From assembly GCA_046329195.1 (NCBI GenBank), contig JAXLVB010000002.1, forward strand, positions 1,984,001-2,048,000: a DNA stretch of 64,000 bases, given 5' to 3'. Below, piece after piece: positions 8,959-19,600 of the stretch (position 1 is its first letter; each line of letters opens with the position of its first letter). The notes beneath the pieces are model-generated. The model had not been told where the DNA came from. It worked only from the letters and a program-made list of their open reading frames with translations, and searched no databases. The stretch is from JAXLVB01 sp046329195. GTDB lineage: Bacteria; Bacteroidota; Bacteroidia; Cytophagales; Spirosomataceae. The translations under genes were made by a program, and so were the position numbers.

Positions 8959-11120
8959 TGGTTCTGTTGCTTTTTGCTAACTTATTCTTGTTTTTTGTTT
9001 GGGGCTCTTCGCTTTATTCATGGCGTGAGGCAGTTGCCAAAAGCTGCTTGTGGTTTGCCTGTTATACCTTTGTATTTACCGAGTCGCTGAGTTATTTCAA
9101 CCAACTTACCCTTTACGGTTTGACTGCCTGTTGGGCCGTTGTACTTGTTGTCTCGCTTGTGTATCTGGTTCGCCGTAAAGTCTCATTCCCTTCACTAAGG
9201 CATTTTGCATTGTTTTTCACAGAGATTCCTTCCTATTTAGGCTGGTCAGTAGTGGGTATGCTGGCGTTATTGTTGGTTCAAGCCATTGGTTCGCCACCCA
9301 ACAACTACGACTCCATGTCATACCACATGGCTCGGGTATCACATTGGATTCAGAATCAAAATGTTAGCTATTACCCTACCAGTATCGCTCGTCAGTTGTA
9401 TCACAATCCGATGGCTGAGTATTTGATTCTTCAATTTCAACTATTAACTGGGGACGATTGGTTTGCTAATCTCATCCAATTTGGGGCAATGGTAGGGAGT
9501 TTGGCACTGGTTTTGTTGTTGGCTCAATCACTTTCATTGAGCAAATGGGGACAGTTTTTTGCGGTTTTGTTGGCTTTTTCATTGCCCACAGGCCTGTTTC
9601 AAAGTACATCTACCCAAAACGACTATGTGGCCACTTTCTTCTTGCTGAGTATTATTTACGAAGGTTCTAAACTCACTACTCAGTGGAGCTGGTCGGGCAT
9701 CGTTCAGTTGGGTTTGGCACTAGCACTTGGTGCCCTGACCAAATACACAGTATTAGTCTTTGCATTGCCTTTTTGCCTTTGGTTTGGGATACGGTACTTT
9801 CTACGCTACGGGTTGGCAAAATGCCTAGTGCTAGTGTCTATCCTTGTACTTTGCTTAGGGATAGTCCTTAGTCCACTGGTAGCACGAAATTTGCAAACTT
9901 TTCAAAATCCGGTAGGCCCACAAGCAGGTAGTTCTTTAAATTTACCTATGGCCAACACCCCCATCAATGCCCTAAATACGTACTCAAATGTGCTCCGAAA
10001 CACAGGAAATCAGGTGGGTTTGCCTTGGGTTAAGTACAATCAATGGATTGACCAAATCATAGTCAAATTTCACCAGATTGTACATTTAGAGCTCAATGAA
10101 CGCAATAATTCTTACCTTAATGACCAGTATCACACCTCTTTTAGCTTTGATGAAGATTTAGTCAGCAACCCCTTGCATTTACTACTTTTCGGAGTTACGA
10201 TTGTGGGGTTAAGTTTACGCTTTGCGTCGTCTGCTTCAACGCACAAAAAGGCTTTGTTATATGCTTTTTGTCTTATCATTGGATTTGTACTTTTCTCAGC
10301 CTTGCTTCGATGGCAGAGTACGAGTGGGCGGTTGCTTCTTCCGCTGTTTGTAGTGTCAAGTTTACCTACCGCTTATTTTTTGGAAAAGGGTCTCCTCACA
10401 AAACGTCAACAGTTATTAGCTTTTGGGCTATTGCTGTTGTGTTTACCTGTGCTTTTATTCAATAAGTCTAAACCAGTAATTGTGCTGGATGATTGGGTGA
10501 GGCATTGGTTGAAGCAACCTCAACAGATGATACCAGATTATAAATTTAACGAATTTTTGAAAGCTCACCCCGAACATGCTCCATTACTCCAAGGTACCTA
10601 CGAACAGCCGTATTTGACTCACTATTTTCAACTAAAAAAAGAGGTTTCTCTAGCTCAAAAGCAGGAATTGCTTCAAGTATTTGATGCCTCACATTTTATG
10701 GAGAAAAAAGCCTTTTGGGCAAGTTCAAGGCAAGATAATTACTTCCGAAACCGGCGGAGCTTAGGTGAGCTTTTTGGGCAACTTAGTCAAGAATTGAATC
10801 GGAATCAATGCAAAAACGTAGGATTTGACTTAGGGTTTGATGGTATGGAATACCCGCTTTGGGTATTACTTCAATCAAAAGGTGTTCGGCAAATTGAGTA
10901 TGTGCGTTTTGCTCCTGTACTTGCCTCCACCCCCAACGTACCACGTGAATTTACCTATGATTGTTTGATTACTGAGTTTGATGATTCGATGAAGGATTAC
11001 CCCCAAGACCAAATCAAGTTCATCTATGACTATGGCGAAATCAAACTAATTGTATTCAAGAATCCACAACGAAAACTAATTGTAAGAGACCGCTTCTTCT
11101 TCGACCCGAGTTATCTCTAA
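8958..11120 (+). CDS. Polytopic membrane protein, GT-C (family 39-like) glycosyltransferase candidate
   Basis: A 720-residue protein with about ten or more hydrophobic segments in its first 500 residues and a soluble C-terminal part of about 220 residues. The first large loop carries NNYDSMSYHMARVSHW, resembling the acidic first-loop motif of GT-C enzymes that use polyprenyl-phosphate sugars. The likely role is transfer of a sugar to lipid or protein on the periplasmic side, but donor and acceptor are unknown. The start codon overlaps the stop of the upstream cyclophilin (TAATG). The family assignment rests on topology and this one motif, so an unrelated polytopic protein cannot be excluded. 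Confidence 0.7.
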   Translation: MVLLLFANLFLFFVWGSSLYSWREAVAKSCLWFACYTFVFTESLSYFNQLTLYGLTACWAVVLVVSLVYLVRRKVSFPSLRHFALFFTEIPSYLGWSVVGMLALLLVQAIGSPPNNYDSMSYHMARVSHWIQNQNVSYYPTSIARQLYHNPMAEYLILQFQLLTGDDWFANLIQFGAMVGSLALVLLLAQSLSLSKWGQFFAVLLAFSLPTGLFQSTSTQNDYVATFFLLSIIYEGSKLTTQWSWSGIVQLGLALALGALTKYTVLVFALPFCLWFGIRYFLRYGLAKCLVLVSILVLCLGIVLSPLVARNLQTFQNPVGPQAGSSLNLPMANTPINALNTYSNVLRNTGNQVGLPWVKYNQWIDQIIVKFHQIVHLELNERNNSYLNDQYHTSFSFDEDLVSNPLHLLLFGVTIVGLSLRFASSASTHKKALLYAFCLIIGFVLFSALLRWQSTSGRLLLPLFVVSSLPTAYFLEKGLLTKRQQLLAFGLLLLCLPVLLFNKSKPVIVLDDWVRHWLKQPQQMIPDYKFNEFLKAHPEHAPLLQGTYEQPYLTHYFQLKKEVSLAQKQELLQVFDASHFMEKKAFWASSRQDNYFRNRRSLGELFGQLSQELNRNQCKNVGFDLGFDGMEYPLWVLLQSKGVRQIEYVRFAPVLASTPNVPREFTYDCLITEFDDSMKDYPQDQIKFIYDYGEIKLIVFKNPQRKLIVRDRFFFDPSYL

Positions 11121-11161
11121 ATCAACTATTTCGGACACCAACTTGCCAAAAAACCTGTTTT

Positions 11162-12478
11162 TCAGAAGGTTACCCCAAAGCGAACACCCATACCTACCTG
11201 ACCGTTTTGTAGATTAGAGACCCAATCGAACCGATAAAATTTGAATATATTTTCAAGACCAATATTCATCTCCATATAGTTGTGTAAGTCTGGTGTGTGG
11301 AGGTATTTCAAACCTACTAATTCATGCCATTGGAGTTTTTTGAATAATGGAATCTTACCTAAAAAGTACCCATTAAAATGATGCTCAACGTGCATTTGTA
11401 AAAAACGGGTATTGCTAGAATACGCATAGTAATCCAATTTAAAAAATGCGTCCAGCCGACTACTCGAAAAGGCCGATTGGTTACCTGCAAAGTGGAAATA
11501 GTCTATAAAATAGGTTGGCCTCTTACTCAAAAATGCACCTGCTGCTAAGGCGTATTGTGTTTCACCCCATTGTTTCCATTCAAAACGTTGCGTTAATTCC
11601 AGCTCTAGTTTATGAAAATCTACAGCACTTTGTCCTATCGAAGGGATTCCTCTGCGATAACGTAGTAAAACTACAGGATATTTCCACCCAACAGATGGGT
11701 TCACCACGAGTGAGGGATTGGTCATTCTATCAAAATTCAGCTTCATCAACATATCCACAAAAAAGGCACGATGCCTACTATACGTAGCATCATCAAGGTC
11801 AGGTTGTTGAGGATTATTAGATGTAAAATGACGATTGGCCACCTTCTTAAAACTGTAATCACTGGTGTTTGACAAAGGGTTTCTCTCCTCATAATCAGCC
11901 TGTAAGGTAAGAGTCACTCCTCGTAGTGCTTCATGCTTGACGCTGACTACACCAAAACTACGCTCATAGTATTTGGCATAGTTATACCCACCCAATAGCG
12001 TCGTGACGGTATTGTTAAGCTGACTAATCGGATTACGTTCGTTGAATTGTTGTAGAAACCTCCCTGCTTCAAACCGTACAGTGGTTTCGTGTTCACGATT
12101 CAATAAGTACGAAAGATAGGCTTTATTGTACCACTGCTGACTAGCCAAACCATAACGTGTTGCCAAACCTGTGCTCAAAAAACGACCATTCGAGTAGCCT
12201 TTGTTAAAATCAAGGTTTTCGCCCAATACAAACCCTTCTACCGTATTGTATTGAAAAAAATTAGCAAGTAATGGCCCCAACGACCAATATCGGTTGGCCA
12301 ATCGGTTTTGATGCGTATAGCCTTTTAATAGCAATTTATCAAACGTAGCCTGATTATTCACTCTGTCTAACGAATCTAACAAAGCAGCCGTTTGCGTAGT
12401 TTGCGCATGACTGCCTAACCAAGCCCAAAAGCATAGTGCAAAACAGCCTAACGGCTTTGCAAAGAGGCCTCTCCTCAT
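11162..12478 (-). CDS. DUF5686-like outer-membrane beta-barrel protein, short form
   Basis: A 438-residue protein with a signal peptide ending near GSHAQ. The rest is rich in alternating aromatic and polar strands typical of an outer-membrane barrel and ends in Phe (GVRFGVTF), as barrel proteins commonly do. The C-terminal half (around HHFNGYFLGKIPLFKKL, HELVGLKYL and GLENIFKFYRFDWV) resembles the DUF5686 barrel of Bacteroidota. Those proteins usually run to about 800 residues with an N-terminal carboxypeptidase-like regulatory domain; that domain is missing here. The start overlaps the MOSC gene stop (ATGA), suggesting co-translation. Function is unknown. Confidence 0.75.
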   Translation of the reverse strand: MRRGLFAKPLGCFALCFWAWLGSHAQTTQTAALLDSLDRVNNQATFDKLLLKGYTHQNRLANRYWSLGPLLANFFQYNTVEGFVLGENLDFNKGYSNGRFLSTGLATRYGLASQQWYNKAYLSYLLNREHETTVRFEAGRFLQQFNERNPISQLNNTVTTLLGGYNYAKYYERSFGVVSVKHEALRGVTLTLQADYEERNPLSNTSDYSFKKVANRHFTSNNPQQPDLDDATYSRHRAFFVDMLMKLNFDRMTNPSLVVNPSVGWKYPVVLLRYRRGIPSIGQSAVDFHKLELELTQRFEWKQWGETQYALAAGAFLSKRPTYFIDYFHFAGNQSAFSSSRLDAFFKLDYYAYSSNTRFLQMHVEHHFNGYFLGKIPLFKKLQWHELVGLKYLHTPDLHNYMEMNIGLENIFKFYRFDWVSNLQNGQVGMGVRFGVTF

Positions 12479-13278
12479 CGGCGACTCATCACTTCTACCA
12501 CATCGCCCACTTTTATCACGCCAACCGCTCCAGGCAACAAGTTTTGCCCAAACATCACTTTATTGTTGATGGTTCGATAGGTAGCCAAGGTACGCAAAGG
12601 CTCCTTGCCACGCTCAGAAGTTTCTTGGTCCACGGTAGTAAGCACACAGCGAGCACAGGGTTTCACTCCAAAAAATTGATTGGTACCTACCCACAATTCA
12701 TTCCAAGTATCCTCTTCGTAAGGTTTGGCTCCTGCCACCACCAAATTGGGTCGAAAGCGATTCATCGGCACAGGTCTGTCTAAGCGGGTATTGAGGTCGT
12801 CGAGTGAACTTTGGCCAATGAGTAAGAAAGGATAGGCATCCGAAAAACTTGTAATCTCTTGATGACGAGCATAGTTTGTATCTACAAACCGGAAACTATC
12901 GTCAGGCATATACACAAGACTACAAGGAAAACCTATCGCACTGGTAAACCATACATCAAATGTTTCATTCAAAAAGTTGGCTTCCACCACGTCATCCCAC
13001 ACTTGTACTTCGATGCGCTCGCCCAATGGAGCATCAAAAGGAATAAACAGTGTAGGCACAGCTCCCTTTTTATGGCTTACTTCAAGTCCATTGTCCAGAA
13101 TCGAAACATGCAACAAGGCCATGAGTGAGTGTTCTCGCTGAGTGAGTGCTCGCCCCGTCTCATCAATCAACAACCAACGGCGGTCATGTTGCAAACCACG
13201 AGCTGTCACCACCGCTTCTGTCACACTAACCCCTCCTAACGACTTAATTGGGTAAATAAAGAGTTCTGAAAGAATCAT
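12475..13278 (-). CDS. MOSC domain protein (YcbX/mARC-like molybdenum-cofactor enzyme)
   Basis: A 267-residue protein with the MOSC N-terminal beta-barrel domain (ELFIYPIKSLGGVSV, GLQHDRRWLLID) followed by the MOSC domain. The PCARC segment near residue 208 supplies the conserved Cys expected to ligate molybdenum, and FRPNLVV is a family hallmark. Relatives reduce N-hydroxylated compounds with electrons from a partner protein. E. coli YcbX has a C-terminal 2Fe-2S domain; it is absent here, so a separate electron donor would be needed. The stop codon overlaps the start of the barrel gene downstream. It is divergent from the thiolase. Confidence 0.88.
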   Translation of the reverse strand: MILSELFIYPIKSLGGVSVTEAVVTARGLQHDRRWLLIDETGRALTQREHSLMALLHVSILDNGLEVSHKKGAVPTLFIPFDAPLGERIEVQVWDDVVEANFLNETFDVWFTSAIGFPCSLVYMPDDSFRFVDTNYARHQEITSFSDAYPFLLIGQSSLDDLNTRLDRPVPMNRFRPNLVVAGAKPYEEDTWNELWVGTNQFFGVKPCARCVLTTVDQETSERGKEPLRTLATYRTINNKVMFGQNLLPGAVGVIKVGDVVEVMSRR

Positions 13279-13329
13279 ACCGATAAGATTTTGGCAAAGT
13301 TCGGAAATTGTTTGAAGAAAATAACTGTT

Positions 13330-13360
13330 TTCGACATATCAAACTTTCCTTGTAGATTTG
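13330..13360 (+). promoter_or_regulatory. Candidate promoter of the thiolase gene
   Basis: TAGATTTG (13353-13360) matches the Bacteroidota -7 consensus exactly. A near-match TTCG (13330-13333) lies 19 nt upstream at the -33 position. The thiolase ATG is 25 bp downstream, so any leader would be short. Confidence 0.5.
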
Positions 13361-13385
13361 ACCAATTTTTCAATTCATCACTACT

Positions 13386-14567
13386 ATGCAAGAGGTATTC
13401 ATTGTTTCGGCGGTGCGCACCCCCATCGGGAGTTTCGGTGGAACGTTGTCGAGTGTTTCGGCAACGCAATTAGGGGCTACTGCCATTAGCCATGCGGTTT
13501 CAAAAGCCCACCTTGACCCGCTGGCTGTCGAAAGTGTCATTTTTGGAAACGTTGTATCGGCCAATTTAGGGCAGGCTCCTGCTCGTCAGGCGGCTATTTT
13601 TGCAGGATTATCCAATCGTACTACTTGTACTACGGTCAATAAAGTGTGTGCCTCTGGCATGAAATCAACCATGTACGGCAGTCAGGACATTCAGTTGGGT
13701 CATACCGATGTGATTGTGACGGGCGGTATGGAAAGCATGTCGCAAGTACCTTTTTATTTAGAAAAGGCTCGCTTTGGAGGCTATGGCTATGGCAATGGCA
13801 CATTGATTGACGGCCTAGCCAAAGATGGATTGATTGATGTGTATAATCAGTCGGCAATGGGTGTATGTGCCGATAATACGGCCAAGAAATACGAAATCAG
13901 TCGTGAAGACCAAGATGCTTTTGCCATTGCTTCGTATCAACGAAGTGCGGCGGCGTGGCAGGCGGGTTATTTTGCTAATGAGGTAATCCCTGTGTCGGTT
14001 CCTCAAAAAAAGGGAGAGCCCATCCTAGTGTCGGAGGATGAAGAATACAAAAATGTCAAATTTGACAAAATCCCAACCCTCCGAGCTTCTTTTACTAAAG
14101 ATGGTACCGTAACTGCTGCTAACGCCTCTACCCTCAACGACGGAGCAGCAGCCTTGGTATTGATGAGTGCGCAGAAAGTCAAGGAGTTAGGTCTTACGCC
14201 ACTGGCTCGCATTGTGTCATTTGCCGATGCAGAGCACGAACCCGAGTGGTTTACCACTGCCCCAACGCTTGCTGCCCCAAAAGCGCTCAAAAAGGCAGGC
14301 TTGAGCTTAGGGCAGATTGATTATTTTGAAGTAAACGAGGCGTTTTCGGTAGTGGTACAGGCGTTTATGAAGGTATTAGAGGTACCACATGACCGCACCA
14401 ATGTGTTTGGCGGAGCGGTTTCGTTGGGTCATCCACTGGGGTGTTCAGGTGCCCGTATCATCACTACGCTGATTAATGTATTGCACCAACGTCAAGGCAA
14501 ATACGGCTTGGCAGCCATCTGCAATGGCGGTGGCGGAGCCTCTGCTATGGTGATTGAGCGGGTGTAA
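13386..14567 (+). CDS. Acetyl-CoA C-acetyltransferase (thiolase)
   Basis: Condenses two acetyl-CoA to acetoacetyl-CoA, or runs in reverse in degradation. All thiolase signatures are present: the acyl-accepting Cys88 in NKVCASGMKS, the NEAFSVV motif, His349 in GHPLGCSGAR and Cys379 in ICNGGGGAS. The 393 residues are the normal length of biosynthetic-type thiolases (AtoB/PhaA class), although fatty-acid or amino-acid degradation thiolases are similar. It stands alone on the plus strand, with no beta-oxidation or polyhydroxyalkanoate genes beside it, so the pathway cannot be read from context. Confidence 0.93.
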   Translation: MQEVFIVSAVRTPIGSFGGTLSSVSATQLGATAISHAVSKAHLDPLAVESVIFGNVVSANLGQAPARQAAIFAGLSNRTTCTTVNKVCASGMKSTMYGSQDIQLGHTDVIVTGGMESMSQVPFYLEKARFGGYGYGNGTLIDGLAKDGLIDVYNQSAMGVCADNTAKKYEISREDQDAFAIASYQRSAAAWQAGYFANEVIPVSVPQKKGEPILVSEDEEYKNVKFDKIPTLRASFTKDGTVTAANASTLNDGAAALVLMSAQKVKELGLTPLARIVSFADAEHEPEWFTTAPTLAAPKALKKAGLSLGQIDYFEVNEAFSVVVQAFMKVLEVPHDRTNVFGGAVSLGHPLGCSGARIITTLINVLHQRQGKYGLAAICNGGGGASAMVIERV

Positions 14568-14590
14568 TCAAATTATCTTGAAACACTTTA

Positions 14591-14618
14591 GAAAGGAGCG
14601 CCATTAGGTGCTCCTTTC
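14591..14618. terminator. Bidirectional terminator between thiolase and TraB-family gene
   Basis: A 12-bp stem (GAAAGGAGCGCC pairing with GGTGCTCCTTTC through one G-U pair) closes an ATTA tetraloop between convergent genes. A T-rich run follows on the plus strand. Confidence 0.75.
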
Positions 14619-14624
14619 TTTGAC

Positions 14625-15482
14625 TTATCTAATAGGAGTAAGCTGATAACCAGCTTTCTTTAATAGCATAATAACGCCTTTTTTACCTCCTAAATGGGCT
14701 GCGCCAACGGCAAAAAAAGTTGATTTTTGTCGAGCTAATGCCCCCATTCGCTCGATCCAATTGGCATTTCGGTTGGTCAGCAGTTTATCTTCAAAACCTT
14801 TGAATTCAAACTCGCTTTCGCTGTCCAGTTTTGCCATTTTTTTGATGTCTTTTGCTTTGTAGAGGGCTATCATTTTGGCAAATTCATCATCGGCTTTTGC
14901 TTCTTCTCGAATTATTTTCATGACTGCATCTGCTTGCTTTTCGTAAGGAATCTCGTCAAAAATCGCCATCTGGTCTTTGACCGACTCCAAACCTAAGACC
15001 TCCTTTTTCTGTTTTTTTGCCATTTCGACAAAGGTCATTTCATACGATTCTGGCGGGCAACTCAATACTGACTTATACATCATAGTCATCAATACAAAGG
15101 GCTTTACGTTATTGAGCATCCCCAACCCAATGCCTACCGAATCTTTAAAATATCGCTCCAATGCGGTATAATCGGTTTCTGACAGAAGTTTTTTTAAGCT
15201 CATCCCATTTTTCATAAACATGGCTTGCGTCATGTCTGTCATCATTTTGGGGTCGTCCATATCGAGTTCGAGCGTTATTTGTTCAGCAGAAGCAAAACGT
15301 TGCTTCAAAGCCTCCGAAAGCTCAAAGTCTTTGGCACAGATCAAGTGCATGGTTCCGTATAGGTACGAAGGTTTCTCCAGTCCATTGCCCGAAATCTCCC
15401 ACAAGAGTGCTTTCTTTTGAGCAATCGCTCCCCACACGCCGATGAGGGGATAAATAAGGCAGAATAGGAATATTTTTTTCAT
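14625..15482 (-). CDS. TraB/GumN family protein
   Basis: An exported protein of 285 residues. The ATG at 15482 is preferred because it opens a clean signal peptide (MKKIFLFCLIYPLIGVWG); a start at 15524 would add 14 residues in front. The mature part shows the TraB/GumN signatures: LWEISGNG, then SYLYGTMHLI near the N terminus, and FFAVGAAHLGGKKGVI near the C terminus. These are two conserved GxxH-type motifs also found in the Tiki/TraB metalloprotease-like fold. Activity in bacteria is not established. It lies 46 bp downstream of tsaD on the same strand and may be co-transcribed with it. Confidence 0.88.
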   Translation of the reverse strand: MKKIFLFCLIYPLIGVWGAIAQKKALLWEISGNGLEKPSYLYGTMHLICAKDFELSEALKQRFASAEQITLELDMDDPKMMTDMTQAMFMKNGMSLKKLLSETDYTALERYFKDSVGIGLGMLNNVKPFVLMTMMYKSVLSCPPESYEMTFVEMAKKQKKEVLGLESVKDQMAIFDEIPYEKQADAVMKIIREEAKADDEFAKMIALYKAKDIKKMAKLDSESEFEFKGFEDKLLTNRNANWIERMGALARQKSTFFAVGAAHLGGKKGVIMLLKKAGYQLTPIR

Positions 15483-15528
15483 AGATACTCTTAAAAGTTG
15501 TCTTCCAGTGTCCAATAGCCCCACTTCT

Positions 15529-16545
15529 TTAAAACTCCATTCGGGGCATTGGGCTAATTTCTTGCGAACAAAAATCGCCTTTTAGGTATTTGAAATAACC
15601 CGCTATAGCTATCATGGCGGCATTATCGGTACAGTATTCAAATTTCGGTATATATACATTCCAATTTAATTGGTGCCCCAACTCCACTAAGGCATGACGC
15701 AGACCTGTATTGGCAGATACTCCACCTGCAATGGCAACTTCTTTGATTCCCAACTCCCTCGCTGCTTTTTTTAACTTTTGTAATAAAATTTTAACCAGCG
15801 TAAATTGATAGCTGGCACAAATGTCAGCTAAGTTTTCCGCAACAAAGGCTGTTTTTTTTGCTTTTTCATCTCTTAAAAAATACAAAAAAGCTGTTTTTAT
15901 TCCTGAAAATGAGTAATTTAAACCCGACATCTCTACCAATGGAAAAGCAAATCGGTTAGGGTTACCTTCTCGGGCGTATTTATCAATGAGCGGTCCACCC
16001 GGATACGGCAATTCTAAGAGTTTAGCGGCCTTGTCAAACGCTTCTCCAACGGCATCGTCTTGGGTTTCACCCACGATTTCCATGTCCAGAGGGCTGCGTA
16101 CTAGCACAATTTGTGTATGGCCACCACTCACAGTAAGGCATAAAAAAGGGAAATTGGGCTTAGGTTCATCAATAAAATGAGCCAATACATGGGCGTGCAT
16201 GTGGTGAACCTCAATCAGTGGGATAGACAGACCTAATGCTAGGGCTTTTGCAAACGAAGTTCCTACTAATAACGAACCTAAAAGGCCAGGCCCTCGGGTA
16301 AAAGCAATGGCAGATAGCTGGTTTTTCGTTACCTTTGCTTCCAAAAGCGCCTGCTCTACCACCGGAACAATGTGTTGTTGATGCGCACGAGAGGCTAGTT
16401 CAGGTACTACTCCTCCCCATTGGCGATGAATGAGTTGCGTAGCAATAATATTGGAACAGATTTTGCCATCTATCAATACAGCCGCTGCGCTCTCGTCGCA
16501 AGACGACTCAATGGCCAGTATAATGCTTTGATTTTGTTCGGTCAT
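15529..16545 (-). CDS. tsaD: tRNA N6-adenosine threonylcarbamoyltransferase TsaD
   Basis: Transfers the threonylcarbamoyl group to A37 of ANN-decoding tRNAs, working with TsaB and TsaE. The ASKHA-fold N terminus (ILAIESSCDESAAAV) and the iron-binding HxxxH in VHHMHAH (His115 and His119) are intact, as are SGGHTQIV and the C-terminal AIAGGVSAN and CTDNAAMIA motifs. The 338-residue length is standard. It is divergent from tamB across a 143-bp gap and precedes the TraB-family gene. Confidence 0.97.
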   Translation of the reverse strand: MTEQNQSIILAIESSCDESAAAVLIDGKICSNIIATQLIHRQWGGVVPELASRAHQQHIVPVVEQALLEAKVTKNQLSAIAFTRGPGLLGSLLVGTSFAKALALGLSIPLIEVHHMHAHVLAHFIDEPKPNFPFLCLTVSGGHTQIVLVRSPLDMEIVGETQDDAVGEAFDKAAKLLELPYPGGPLIDKYAREGNPNRFAFPLVEMSGLNYSFSGIKTAFLYFLRDEKAKKTAFVAENLADICASYQFTLVKILLQKLKKAARELGIKEVAIAGGVSANTGLRHALVELGHQLNWNVYIPKFEYCTDNAAMIAIAGYFKYLKGDFCSQEISPMPRMEF

Positions 16546-16688
16546 TGCGAACGATATTGAATAAAAAAATCGTTATCTGTAAAGTTGGTTTTAAGGGCTA
16601 GATTCTGTCAAAATTTATCCGTTGAGCCACGCAAAAAAATTTACATTACGACCTAAAACAATCCTAAATCATTTAAAATTCCAACAAT

Positions 16689-19600
16689 TTGCTCCGATTC
16701 CTGAAAATAACTGGCAAAATCATCTTCTATACCGTGCTCCTGTTGCTGCTGGGGTTGGGTGTAGTGGTGGTGGGTTTGCAGTTACCATCGGTGCAAACTC
16801 GGATGGTTCAGGAAGCCTCTACCTACCTCTCTGAGAAGTTGGGGATGAAGGTCGAAGTGGGTGGCGTGAGCATCGAGTGGTTTGATAAAGTACACCTACA
16901 AAACGTTCGTATCAACGACGACCATCGTAATTCGATGATTGAAATTGAACGCTTGGTGGCCGACCTCAACCTAAACAAATTAACCGATAGCACTCAAGTC
17001 ACACTTGATAAGGTTCGGCTAGTCAAACCCAATGTACATTTGGCTCAATACCCTGGTTCTGACCGTCTTAATATTGATGAGTTTATTTATCGTATCAATC
17101 ACCTTTCTTCGTCAGACACCACTACTTCATCAAAACCTACTCCTTTTGTCATAGAACAAGCTGAGGTTGAAGACGGGATTTTCAGCATGGACGACTACCG
17201 CAAAGCGCCCATGACCGAAAAAGGGATTTTTGATTACAATCACTTTACCCTGCATGAGCTTAACGCCTCGGTGCTTCACTTTAAGCTGGTAGCCGACTCG
17301 GTTTCGTTAGGTGCCGAAAACCTTCGGGCTGTCCATCGCACGTCTGGGTTGCAAATTCATGAGCTGGACACCGACTTTTTGTATTGCGAGAAAAGTATGA
17401 TTTTCAATCACTTACTGGCTCGTATCAATAACTCGGTGGTTCGAAACTACTTGGCTTTTCATTACAAAGACCAAAGCGATTTAGGAGAGTTTAACACCTT
17501 GGTTCATCTCAAAGCCAACTTTGATAGTACTTACATCGTACCCAAAGACCTCAAACCCTTTGCACCAGGTGTGGAGCAATTCCATGACCGATGGGTACTC
17601 AATCACGGCAAGTTCGACGGACGAGTAGTAGATTTCAAGCTCCAAAATGCCGATGTGTATTTTGGAAACCGAAGCCGCCTTCAGGGCAATTTTGCGTTTA
17701 AGGGTATGCCCGAAATCGAAAAAACAGTGATGGATTTCGCTGTTCAGAAGTCGGCTATTCAGGTCCAAGACTTAACTCAATATATTGGTAAAGAAACCAC
17801 CAAAAGCCTCCAAAAATTTGGGAATATGGCCTTTGAGGGAACGTTCTCAGGGCTCTACACCGATTTCAAAACCAAAGGCATCTTACAAACCGATTTAGGA
17901 AAAGCCAATGCAGACTTGGCTATGAAATTAAACGATAATTCGGCCAAATCATCCTATATCGGCAATCTGGAACTCATCAATTTTGATTTAGGAAAACTCA
18001 TTGAAAATCAGAAACTTCTGCAACGCATCGAACTCAAGGGGCGAATCGAAGGAACAGGTTTTGATGTAGAAAATGCGGTGGTTAAAGTAGATGGTTCGGC
18101 TCGAAAAGTAGGTTTTCAGGGCTATGACTACACGAATTTGTATGTAAACGGCACACTCCAAAAAGGAAAATTTGACGGACGGGTAAGCATGAAAGATACC
18201 AACTTGGCCTTTAACCTCGACGGTAAGGTGGACCTCCGGCAAAAAGGCGCTGAGTTGTTTGAAATCAAAGGAAAGTTGGCCAAAGCCAACCTCAAGCCTT
18301 TAGGCATTACCAAAGAAGACATGCGCTTGCAAAGTGATTTGAACGTCAATTTTCAAGGCACAGACCCCGACGAAATGCTCGGTACCGGTCGGTTCTTAAA
18401 CACATACTTGTCGAAGGGAGGGCGAAATCTGATTATTGACTCACTCTTTGTGTTTTCGTTTAAGCCCGACTCCAATCGGCTCATTGGAATCAATTCTGAC
18501 TTACTCGATTTCAACGCCAAAGGGAAATTTCAGTTAACAGCTGCCATTGGTGATATGGCAATGCTGGCCAAGGAATACGCTTTGTATTTCTTTGATAATG
18601 AGCTCAATCGCCAGAGTTATTATACCCGCAAGATGTTTGATGTTCCTAAGAACTATGCCGTCAACTTCAACTTATTGCTCAAAAATACCGACCCCCTAAT
18701 GGCGTTTTTCTACCCCGAAGGACGCATCACCCGAAATGCTCGCTTTGAAGGTGTTTTTACGATGGGCAATACCTCCACTTTCAACTTTTCGGGAAAAGCC
18801 GACACTTTGATTTTAGGCGAATACAAGTTTTATAAGTCTGATATTGATATTGTTACGTCAAAATTCTCGCATAATCCCGAAGTACTGGCTTCAGGAATTA
18901 TCTCCTCTAAAAATCAAAAACTCAATATCTTAGCTCCTACTGAAAACCTTGAAATGGAAGCCTCTTGGGACAACGACCGTATTCGTTTTTCGGGCGGGCT
19001 TAGGCAAACCGGCAGTACCAACCGAGCCGACCTCAATGGTGATTTACGCTTTACACAAAGTGGCTTGGTATTGAGCTTGCAACGCTCTCGCTTCCGCCTA
19101 CTCGATGGCATCTGGAAAATCAACCCTAACAATTTGATGACAGTAAGCGGCTCTGATGTTTGTTTGCGGGACTTGACTTTCTCTAACAACGGACAGTCAA
19201 TTTCGCTCAATGGAGCTATTTCGGAAGACTCTACCCTGGCACTCGAACTCAAATCAGAAGATTTTCACCTTAGTACCATTGCTCCAGTCATTGAATTGAA
19301 TCTGAATGGAACGGTAAATGGTTCGGTTGTGCTACGTGACCTGTATGATAACATCTACCTCGACAGCGATATTAATATTGACGAACTCGTTTACAAAGAC
19401 TTTTTGATTGGGAATGTGTTTGGCACAGGGCGTTGGAATAAATCAAAGAACATTGTGGAGGTAGATTACCATGTAGATCGGATGAACAACCGCATCCTAA
19501 GCCTCAAAGGTACCTACGACCCCGTGCGAGACGACAAAGCTTTTAACCTTTTGGCTACGCTCAACCAGACTAATTTGGAGATTCTGGAGCCATTTACCGA

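Noticed and set aside
16622..16834. 70-residue frame overlapping the start of tamB
   Set aside because: It overlaps the tamB membrane anchor in another frame and begins at a non-ATG codon; composition is not protein-like.
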